Positions 32,705 to 39,979 of a DNA stretch of 39,979 nucleotides are shown piece after piece. The notes beneath the pieces were generated by a model. That model did not search any database. It had not been told where the DNA came from and was given only the letters and a program-made list of their open reading frames with translations. The position numbers were made by a program, and so were the translations under genes. How positions within the stretch are numbered: position 1 is the stretch's first letter; every line of letters starts with the position of its first letter. Origin of the DNA: Selaginella moellendorffii (Eukaryota; Streptophyta; Lycopodiopsida; Selaginellales; Selaginellaceae); contig NW_003314286.1 in assembly GCF_000143415.4 (NCBI RefSeq), positions 1,962,082-2,002,060 of the forward strand. Reading direction: 5' to 3'.

Positions 32705-34528
32705 TGTGAGACAAAAATCCCTAAGCCCCAAAATGGAGCCGAAAGGGTGCCACGTGGTAGTGGCTGAAGCGAAAGCCAAATGAGTGTAACACGTTTGGAC
32801 TAAAAGGCTTTGACTTGAAAGGTCAAGAGCGGGAGTGGAACTCCCAATGGAGTGCTCAAGAAACGAGCATGAAGTGAGCAATAAAAGAGTCTCTAGAAAA
32901 AGGACACAAGAGGACCCAAGATGGAGTCTGAGATGGAGTCCGAGATGGACTCGACATGCAGTTCGAGATGGACCCAAGATGGAGTCCGAGATGGACCCAA
33001 GATGGAGTCCGAGATGGACCCAAGATGGAGTCCAAGATGGACCCGAGATGGCGTCCGAGATGGACCCAAGATGGAGTCCAAGATGGAGTTCGAAATGGAC
33101 CTGAGATGGACCCGAGATGGAGTCCGAGATGGACCCGAGATGGAGTCCGAGATGGACCCGAGATGGAGTCCGAGATGGACCCGAGATGGAGTCCGAGATG
33201 GACTCGAGATGGAGTCCGAGATGGAGTCCGAGATGGACCCGAGACGGACCCAAAATGGAGTCCAAGATGGACCCAAGATGGAGTCCGAGATAGACCCGAG
33301 ATGGAATCTAAGATGGAGGCCAAGAAGGACCCGAGACGAAGTCCGAAGTTGAGATCGAGACCAACACCGAAACCGAGACGAGACCGAGACCGAGACCAAC
33401 ACCGAGACCGAGACGAGACCGAGACCGAGACTAAGGCCGAGGCTGAGACCAAGCCCAAGCCTGAGTCCAAGTCCAAGTCCAAGTTTGAGTCCGAGTCCAA
33501 GTCCGAGTTTGAGTCTAAGTTCAAGTCTGAGAGGGTGAAAGCCCAAAGCGTTCGTCTCCCAAACCCTGGGGGGTTTGGTGAGCTCCAAAAGTATAGTAAG
33601 GGGAGGACTCCAGTGGAGCTAGTTTGGCTAGGAAAGGCCAGTTTGGCCCAGGAAGGCTGCACCCAGATGTTGGGTGATGGGATAACCACTAGGAAGTCCA
33701 AAGCTAGAGTGAATATGAACCGACAAGCAGAGTAGCTTGGTGAAGTGTTCAAGAGCCGGCTCTAGTTGCCCCGGGAGATCGAATGGTCGATGCTCCCAAT
33801 CCAAGTGTGGGTGGCATTACCTACTTGGATACCTGACATGGCTCAATGGAACCTCGCTCTAAGCCCATGGCTAGAGCACCCAGAGGTAGAAAGTGGGGAG
33901 AGTACCCACGAGGCTCACGTAAGGCCACGGTGTTCTGAAATGTTGTCCCAAAGTCCCAGACTGTAGAACGGAAGAGGAGCAATCCTCTAGTGTGGTGACC
34001 AACAATACGGTCATGTGGTGAAAAAGTCCCAGAGGGCAGTGGGACTTAGTGATCGGGCTTGTGGGCCTTGTCCTAGTGGCAGTGTAGGCAAACTCGGCCA
34101 TGGACAAAAAAGGGATTCGGTGGGGACTATAAAAAGGATATTGGGGAAGGCAGTTCCCTATGTTTGCGGGCATCTTAAGGATGCTAAGGAGTGGATCTTG
34201 GATAGTCACTCTTGGACAGATGGCCCAATCGTTGAGAGACGGGACTGTGATGCAGGTGGTGTTGGACCACTAGTGTGACTAAAGTGAAGGGGCATGGCCT
34301 TAGCATAACGAGCTGGTATGTCGGTGGTACCTTGGGGTGTCAGTCTTGGGACCAGACACGTGGAGCAGTTTTACCAACTGCAAGGGATGAGTGGCATGGA
34401 TGCCATTCTCGGGGCTAGCAAGTCCCAAGTTCTGAATTGGACTTAAGGAGGTTGTGAATGAGATTCCTCCAAGTGGTTGAAGGTGTGGTTAAGTGACTAA
34501 AGTAGAATGGAAAATTTAGTCGCTTACA
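32705..34528 (+). repeat. Solo LTR of family 2
   Basis: It starts TGTGAGACAAAAATCC and ends GTCGCTTACA, with TAGGG on both sides (32700-32704 and 34529-34533). The flanking sequence is one colinear family 2 interior (compare TAGGGGTGAACATCC at 28649). So this is a separate insertion that lost its interior and one LTR by LTR-LTR recombination. It holds an array at 32918-33531 and the core box at about 33530-33602. It is more diverged than the 23595 element. Confidence 0.9.
32918..33531 (+). repeat. Dodecamer and hexamer array in solo LTR
   Basis: Mostly alternating GATGGAGTCCGA and GATGGACCCGA units (23-bp period), then GAGACC, CCAAGTCC and GAGTTT-like hexamers. The regular alternation is clearer here than in the 23595 element. 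Confidence 0.88.
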
Positions 34529-34775
34529 TAGGGGTGAACACCCTTTGGACTTGGTAAAGTAAAGTCTTTGCTATGGAACCAAAAGGATATTTCGAGGATG
34601 GAGGTAGTGATCCTATATTGCTTGGTGCAACAATAAAATGATAGGAGCAAAAGACTAGTGGCCAAGAAAAAAGCTATGGGATTCATTAAAAGGAATCTAA
34701 ATAACAAAGTTAAACTAGGAACATTAATGTGTTGCAAGGGAGGGAGTGGCAAAGTAGCTAAATGATAGGGCTGTG
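34529..34775 (+). other. Old family 2 copy, internal fragment 3
   Basis: Continues the old interior after the solo LTR and aligns with about 28649-28970 of the intact copy, with a deletion. It ends near GATAGGGCTG, where LTR-like sequence of another family begins. Confidence 0.75.
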
Positions 34776-34827
34776 TGTAAGCTCCTAAATTTGGACTTCC
34801 CGGGCGGTCCAAATTCAGGAGCTTACA
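34776..34827. repeat. 52-bp near-perfect palindrome with LTR-like ends
   Basis: It begins TGTAAGCTCCT and ends AGGAGCTTACA, with CCCGGG at the centre; only 3 of 26 base pairs mismatch. The right half resembles the end of the short LTR at 8740-8771 (CCCGGGAAGTCC ... CTTACA) and is followed by TTTGGTTTTAGAG, a poor primer-site match. It looks like two LTR ends joined head to head, or a collapsed LTR. Confidence 0.5.
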
Positions 34828-35033
34828 TTTGGTTTTAGAGAGGTCTCGAGTCCAACTCTGTTGGTTGGCTAGGGGAATCACACCACATGCTGATTGACAT
34901 CTAGCTGATCCAGTTTGCTCCCACTGGGCTCGACCCAAGGGGTAGGGTGTCAAGAGAGTAGGGCTCTCGGGAGAGTTGTGGCTCTCAACTTCCATTCACG
35001 AGGGCGTAAACTTGCAGGGAAGCGTAGTAGATT
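34828..35033. other. Unassigned sequence
   Basis: About 200 bp with no recognisable coding sequence. By position it may be a remnant of the 5' internal region of the element that owns the LTR-like sequences on either side. Confidence 0.4.
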
Positions 35034-35178
35034 GTAAACAACCAAAGAGAACGACTTGAGAGACAATCCATAGGGTTCAAATATAGAAGGAAAGGGCCCA
35101 TAAACAAGAGTGCACCCCCTTTTCTAATCAGTTAAAGGTCTTGGGATATTTGGGATTAAGCGTCCTTGGGTTTGAATA
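35034..35178 (+). repeat. Fragment of the 194-bp LTR family
   Basis: TGTAAACAACCAAAGAG onwards aligns with 8578-8725 to GGGTTTGAATA, where the LTR at 35179 interrupts it. It shows that the short 5' LTR of the plus chromovirus exists elsewhere as an independent repeat. Confidence 0.75.
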
Positions 35179-36275
35179 TGTAAGTAACTAAATTTTCCAT
35201 TCTACTTTAGTCATTTAACCACATCTTCGACCACTTGGAGGAGTCTCACTCACAACTTCTGTAAGTCCTATTTTGGACTTAGGGAATTACTAGCCTCAAG
35301 AATGGCATCCATGCCACTCAACTATTGTATTTGGCCCAAATGCTCCACGTGTCTAATCCCATAACCAACACCCCAAGGTACAACCGACATACTAGCTAGT
35401 TACGCTAAGGCCATGCCCATTCACCTTAGTCACACTAGTGGTCCAACACCACCTGTATCACAGTCCCGTTTCTCAAAGACTAGGTCATCTGTCCATGAGT
35501 GACCATCCTAGGTCCACTCCTTACCATCCTTAAAATGCCTGCAAACATGGGGAACAGTCTTCCCCAATATCCCTTTTACAGTCCCCACCAAGTCCCTTTT
35601 CTATCCATGGCCGTGTTCGCCAACACTGCGAGTAGGATAAAGCCCACATGCCCGACCACTAAGTCCCACTGTCCTTTGGGACTTCCTCACCACATAACCG
35701 TATCATTGGTCACTACATCAAAGGACCACTCCTCTTCTTTTCCATAGTCTGGGACTTTGGGACAACATTTTGGAACACCATGGCCTTACGCAAGCCTCAT
35801 GGGTGAATACTCTCCCCACCTTCTGCCTTTGGGTGCTCTAGCCATAGGCTTAGAGCAAGGTTCCGTTAAGCCACACTAGGTATCCAAGTAAGTAGTGCCA
35901 CCCACACTTGGATTGGGAGCATCGGCCATTCAATCTCCAGGGGAACTAGAGTCGACTCTTGAACACTTCACCAAACTACCCTGCTTGTTGGTCTGTATTC
36001 ACTCTTGCCTTGGACTTCCCAGTGGTTATCCTATACCCAACCCTTGGGTACGGCATTCCTGGGCCAAACTAGCCTTTCCTGGCCAAATTGGCTCCACTAG
36101 AGTCCTCCCCCTATTATACTTTTGGAGCTCATTAAACCCCCTAGGGTCTAGGAGACAAACGCTTTGGGCTTTCACCCTTGGACTCGAATTCGGACTCGAA
36201 CTTAGACTAGGACTCGGACTCGGACTTAGACTCGAACTCGGACTTGGACTTGGCCTCGACCTCGGTCCTGGTCCT

Positions 36276-36306
<31 letters not shown>
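35179..36306 (-). repeat. Truncated family 2 LTR, minus strand
   Basis: It begins TGTAAGTAACTAAATTTTCC, the reverse of a family 2 LTR end. It is colinear with 15813 onwards through the core box (about 36107-36180) and stops inside the hexamer array at 36306. The U3 half, interior and second LTR are absent, so no target duplication can be checked. Confidence 0.85.
36180..36306 (-). repeat. Truncated hexamer array
   Basis: Remainder of the LTR array: GAGTCC and GAGACC hexamers on the minus strand, cut off at 36306. Confidence 0.8.
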
Positions 36307-36437
36307 TCAAGACCCCCAACAAGATCAAGACTGGAAAATGCAGAAGACAAAGAAAAAAGCTAATGGAAACGAAGAAGAGGCTTTCGACTAGTGTTGATTC
36401 AGATTGTGGAGAAATGGAATAAGGCTAACCTATATAA
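36307..36437. other. Unassigned 131 bp between LTR fragment and DNA transposon
   Basis: Not similar to any other part of the window. It is A- and G-rich, with a plus-strand frame of about 37 codons rich in Lys and Arg that ends at TAA 36420. I do not recognise it. A TATATAAG lies at 36431-36438, just outside the transposon end. Confidence 0.4.
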
Positions 36438-36478
36438 GCTCTATTTCGTTAAAGTGGGAATTGTCATTATCCCACTTG
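36438..36478 (+). repeat. Left terminal repeat of the DNA transposon
   Basis: Nearly the same as the reversed MITE end: GCT, C or T, TATTTCGTTAAAGTGGGA, then TCATTATCCCACTT, which makes a small AAGTGGGA / TCCCACTT inverted pair. A further palindrome AAGGTTT-CC-AAACCTT follows at 36485-36500. Confidence 0.8.
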
Positions 36479-36551
36479 TAAAATAAGGTTTCCAAACCTT
36501 TATATAGTATATAAATATAACAAAATTCAACTGCATTGAGGCACATGCCAT

Positions 36552-36557
36552 TTTATT
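36552..36557 (-). terminator. Possible polyadenylation signal
   Basis: AATAAA on the minus strand about 320 bases after the stop codon of the transposon gene. Weak evidence by itself in AT-rich sequence. Confidence 0.3.
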
Positions 36558-36821
36558 TTAAACAAGGAAATGTCTACTCAATCACTTCTCTTCCCCCTGC
36601 CACTGCTTCACCTCTCTCTTCTCCTTGTCATCGTCGTCCAATTTCTTTCCATCCTTTTAATATTGGCTCAGTTGCTCCGAGTCTAGGTGGAGCCCAAGTC
36701 CCCATTCAATCTTTACTTTCCCATTATTAATAAAACAACTTCGTAGACTTCCAATAACATGCTGTAACACTTCTAGTATAATGCAAATCCTCTCAAAGAA
36801 TTGTCTTTTAATATTAATACA

Positions 36822-36843
36822 ATGGCATGGAACCCCATGCCAT
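36822..36843. repeat. Palindromic motif, subterminal
   Basis: ATGGCATGG, four bases, CCATGCCAT: perfect 9-bp arms. Same motif class as in the MITE. Confidence 0.75.
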
Positions 36844-36877
36844 AATAAGTTACATTTTTAAATAAATACATGCCATC

Positions 36878-39800
36878 TCAGACTGTTATTTTTTGCCTCC
36901 AACGCCTATACAATAATCTTGGAATTTCATCACTCTCCACACTATCAGGATTTAAACCCAATAGTAATGCCATCTCTTCTCTAATACGTCCACACTCATG
37001 TTCAGTGGTCGAAAAACCCATCCGGTTGAGCAGATTATGGAGATGCGGATAGTGCTTGGCTAGACAATATACATGCCATAAATGATGACTGGTGTCTGTC
37101 CGATCAAATGGCTTCTGATATACCGTTCCATCTGCCATTTGGTTGATTTCTGCAACCACCTCCTGGACTGGCCGGTTCTCTATCACCATCGCTCCAAGCC
37201 GTTTTGCAAGGTCCCCCAGAACATACGGTTTCTTCTCCCTAGTTTCCATACTGCAAGAGATGGGGTGCACTGCATATGTGTGCGTGTTCGCTGCAGTTTT
37301 AATCGGCGAGTCATCGATGATGAGGATTTCACTTGAGCTAGCAGTCCGGTTCATCACTACAGCCTCTGGCTTGACGAAGATGGGCTTGCTACCCCTCACA
37401 TGGACCATAGTCAAGCAATCCTCCTGCGTTAGGAGAAAGTCAAATGGTAATATTACTCGCGTCTGATCGTGCATCATCTGTAGCAACGTTAATGCATTGT
37501 GGCGCATCATGGATGTCCAAACTCCCAATTGCAAATTGAACCCGGCCCTCTGTTTTAAGTGTCGCATGGTCATTATTAGATCCCGCAGTTTCTCCCGTGT
37601 GATTAATGTGAATCTGTCTCTTTTGACCAACTTGCGACCGCAGGCTTTGGAGGGTGCAATGACATTCGAGGACGAGCCATGCTCATGGGAGAAAAGGACA
37701 CCGTTCAGATCAAAAACGATACAGTACCTTCACCGTGACTCTGAAATGAAATGCGTCAGCATAAAAAATGGTACAAGTCAATTTTACCATCTACAATATT
37801 AGCGAATGTTGCTCCCGATGGTCGTTGAGAGGGTTTTGGTTGAGGAAACATGAAGGGCGGAAATACTCTCCTCTGCAATGTGGGGTCAATCGCATCCGAT
37901 GGCGTGTGGGCACATGCCATTTCAGCTGTAGACTCTGGTACAACTGGCTCAACAGTGGCATGGGGTGGTTCCGATGGCGTGTGATCACACGCCATTTCAG
38001 CTGGTGCCTCCGTTGGCAAAGTGGACATGACCGAACAGGCAGCAGGGGCGGTGTAGGGAGGTTCCAACGGCGCGTAGTCAGACGATTGGGCACACGTTGA
38101 GTCCGTTGGAAATGAGGATACGACTGGCTCGGCGGCTGGGGCGGCCTCATGTGGGTCCAATGGCGCCTGGTCACCGTTAGTTGGATACGTGGACAAGATT
38201 GACTCAGTGGTATGGGCAGCATCAAGTGGAGCGTGGTCAGCTTGCTTGGCGTTGATATGGATAGTAGCCTCCACCAGCTCTGATGACTCTTGCAGCCAAG
38301 TAGAGTCCACTGGCGGATCCATATGCATGTCCAAATATCTCCCTTCGATTGAGATGGTATCCTCCCGTGCTACTAAAAACAAACTCATTAGCACATTGAA
38401 TCGACTATACTGTATTTACCATCAACTGCTATTGAGGAACTAGGACCGATATCACTTGAGCGCACTGCTGATTCTGAAGGATTGGACATACGTTTCGACC
38501 CTTGCTTGGCACTATCCTTCCTCGACACTAAAGGCTAGAGTTTGTAAATTCAACTGAATAATCTCTACTTACCATTTGCTCTGCGACCTACATGGACAAT
38601 GTTAGAAATGGTAAAAGGTTAGGAATGGATGTATTATTATTTACCTGATGGTTTGTCTTGTATGACCTTCCTCCGCCGCTCTTTGGCCACCTCAGGCTGG
38701 CCATCGTCGTCATTATCGTCGTCGTCGTTATTGTGATCGTCACCATTGTGAGGACCATCCAAGTCCTCTTCGTCCTCCTCTTCTTCGTCCTCCTCTTCTT
38801 TGTCCTCCTCTTCGTCCTTCTGCTCTTCCTGCTCATTATCTTTCTCTGGCTCCTCATCCCCCTCCTGCATTTCTTCCATAGGCTGCTCAGGCTGGATGGC
38901 TTGTTCTTCCAGGACCATCTTGGGAAAATCATCTGGCCGAGTCTCCATCTCAAAATACAAGACATCCATAGCCTGTTTTAGTGCGTGACCTAAGACCGTA
39001 TCCTCACCCGACTGTCTTAACATGGTTTCTGCACGTTCTTGCACCCTTCGAAGACGACGAGATGAGAAAAACGTGGCCCTGCCTTGAAAAGCTTCCCTCA
39101 TCCATTGTACCTCTCCATTGAGATTGGGGAAGGGGAGTCCGCCATAGGAATCTGAGTCATGAGGTGGTGACTGCCTGCTTTCACTCAGCCCTTGATCTGC
39201 AATGAATGGCATGAGCACACACGCCATAACCGCGAGGCATTACCTATCATCTTTTCGTTGCCCTTCTTCCTTTTCGAATCAAACGCCTCTGATCTCGACG
39301 ACTGTCCAACGTGCTTTCGCTTTTTATGACCACTGTCAGTTTGAGCTTGGCTGGTGCTTGCCTGTTTTGCCTTTGAAGAAGTTTCTCCTGCAAGGAATGG
39401 CATGAGACCACACGCCATTGCAAATATAATTTGTACCTCCTTTTTTCCTATTGCTTTTCTGTTTGTCCTTCTTCGATGCGCCACCAGTGCGCTTTTCAGT
39501 CCTCGTGTCTGAATATTCACAACGATCTATAATCAAAATGGCGTGAGGCCTCACGTGACCTTACCTTGTGCAGGTTGTGAGCTCGGCCCAACATGGGTAT
39601 CTTCAACAGTAGCTGTTAATGCCGTTTCAGCATCTGGGGGTGGCCACGCTCCTGCATACAGAGCTTGTGAGATAACATTTAAACTTAAAGTGCGTACTCA
39701 CCAGGTTCGCAAAGAAGATACTATTTTTCTTTGGCAACTGTAATTATATGCTCCATTGAAGTCACCTCTTCAATGGAGTTTGTCACCGCAACACACGGGA

Positions 39801-39979
39801 CACCCTTGAGTAGTGCGGCTCGAAAGAATAGTCCGCCGCAGTTGTACTCGACAACGCATTTGCCCTTGGAGTCGGAAGCAGGTGACCCACCCGCTATTGC
39901 ATTGAAGACCCAGCTGAGCATTTCCCATGCTGCACCTGGAGCTTTCTTTGGATTCGAAAGCTCCATAGCCGTCTTCAGT
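36878..39979 (-). CDS. Multi-exon transposon protein with FCP1-like HAD domain (5' end missing)
   Basis: Exons deduced from frame continuity and GT-AG sites, 5' to 3' on the minus strand: 39979-39766 (partial), 39720-39702 (19 nt), 39651-39565, 39508-39437, 39387-39244, 39196-38645, 38587-38573 (15 nt), 38527-38420, 38372-37775, 37727-36878. Introns are 45-57 bp. Exon 1 has a glycine-containing CGGLFFRAALLKG segment like a methyltransferase loop (weak). Then come Lys-rich linkers with nuclear-signal-like clusters, a helical part, a long Asp/Glu tract (about 38700-38880), a Pro/Ala-rich repeat region, and a C-terminal HAD fold of the FCP1/SCP type: IVFDLNGVLF (motif I, second Asp replaced by Asn), LGVWTSMM (motif II), VKPEAVV (motif III Lys), ILIIDDSP (motif IV). 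FCP1 relatives remove phosphate from proteins such as RNA polymerase II; the Asn makes activity uncertain. Stop TGA at 36880-36878. An alternative last intron (37741-37787) has better splice sites but leaves a TGA in frame. Confidence 0.68.
37899..37920. repeat. Palindromic motif inside exon 9
   Basis: ATGGCGTGTG, two bases, CACATGCCAT. It lies in the protein-coding repeat region and is read as part of a MACAHTP segment on the minus strand. Confidence 0.75.
37974..37995. repeat. Perfect 22-bp palindrome inside exon 9
   Basis: ATGGCGTGTGA and its exact reverse complement TCACACGCCAT, with no spacer. It is translated as MACDHTP. The best copy of the motif in the window. Confidence 0.8.
39206..39227. 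repeat. Palindromic motif inside a 47-bp intron
   Basis: ATGGCATGAGC followed by ACACACGCCAT, imperfect arms, inside the intron 39197-39243 of the transposon gene. It takes up nearly half of that intron. Confidence 0.75.
39397..39418. repeat. Palindromic motif inside a 49-bp intron
   Basis: ATGGCATGAGA followed by CCACACGCCAT, inside the intron 39388-39436. Position and context within the intron are like the copy at 39206. Confidence 0.75.
39539..39555. repeat. Palindromic motif inside a 56-bp intron
   Basis: CGTGAGGCCTCACG is a perfect 14-bp palindrome preceded by ATGG, inside the intron 39509-39564. The left arm fits the family (ATGGCGTGAG); the outer right arm has drifted. Confidence 0.7.

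Larger units (their letters stand above)
36479..36877 (-). other. Subterminal region and 3' UTR of the transposon gene
   Basis: Non-coding on both strands. Read on the minus strand it follows the stop codon and contains AATAAA at 36557-36552, a possible polyadenylation signal. It holds one full palindrome (36822-36843) and two half copies (about 36541-36552 and 36868-36876). Confidence 0.6.
36438..39979 (-). mobile_element. Left part of an unclassified DNA transposon, open at the right edge
   Basis: The left end, GCTCTATTTCGTTAAAGTGGGA followed about 8 bases later by TTATCCCACTT, matches the reversed right end of the MITE at 6438-6725 over about 40 bp with 3-4 differences. Inside are many copies of the MITE's palindromic ATGGC-rTGTG-type motif and one multi-exon minus-strand gene reading toward this end. 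The other end and any classical transposase would be beyond 39979. If the MITE's 4-bp target duplication also applies here, this is unlike most plant DNA transposons (2, 3, 8 or 9 bp); families with 4-bp duplications include Sola and Ginger. Confidence 0.72.

Noticed and set aside
32918-33531. CRISPR-like regular repeats
   Set aside because: The units are 11-12 bp, contiguous and without unique spacers, and they lie inside an LTR of a plant genome.
32705-34528. The 3' LTR of the old family 2 copy
   Set aside because: Sequence on both sides is interior of the same old copy and TAGGG is duplicated, so it is a separate solo LTR insertion.
38658-38981. Plus-strand frame rich in Val, Leu and Phe that looks like a membrane protein
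   Set aside because: It is the complement of the Asp/Glu tract in the minus-strand gene. That gene is supported by ten exons with consistent splice sites.

Overview
This window is a nuclear stretch of a land plant made almost entirely of nested transposable elements. I see no ordinary host gene. The genes that can be read have very short GT-AG introns (45-57 bp) and microexons of 15 and 19 bp. Together with Ty3/gypsy chromoviruses this suggests a lycophyte such as Selaginella, where introns are known to be short. That assignment is an inference.

Layout, left to right. (1) The oldest layer is a decayed Ty3/gypsy chromovirus on the minus strand, in three pieces: 1-301 (LTR and 3' UTR), 7835-8577 (3' UTR, chromodomain and GPY end of pol) and 22268-23280 (integrase). 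(2) A 7.5 kb non-autonomous LTR retrotransposon (302-7834, duplication ACTTA) sits in its 3' UTR, and its 3' LTR carries a 288-bp MITE (6438-6725). (3) A plus-strand chromovirus (8578-22267, duplication GTCAA) sits in its pol. Its gag-pol frame (8864-20860) has 13 in-frame stops, all explicable by C-to-T changes, one frameshift and two short introns. (4) That gag-pol frame is split inside the protease by a second kind of non-autonomous LTR element on the minus strand (10295-17514, duplication GTAGC). (5) From about 23281 to 34775 there is an old plus-strand copy of that same non-autonomous family, interrupted by a complete younger copy (23595-31264, duplication ATAAA) and by a solo LTR (32705-34528, duplication TAGGG). 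(6) LTR fragments fill 34776-36306. (7) From 36438 to the right edge lies the left end of a DNA transposon. Its terminus is homologous to one end of the MITE. It encodes a multi-exon minus-strand protein ending in an FCP1-like HAD phosphatase fold, and it is seeded with short palindromes.

How the parts work together. The autonomous chromovirus and the non-autonomous LTR family share the primer binding site, the polypurine tract, a hairpin just upstream of it with a compensatory base change, a tRNA-like module and an LTR core box. This suggests the chromovirus supplies enzymes in trans. In the same way, the DNA transposon at the right edge probably belongs to the family that mobilised the MITE. 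The most novel material is this DNA transposon and the conserved introns inside the chromovirus pol gene.
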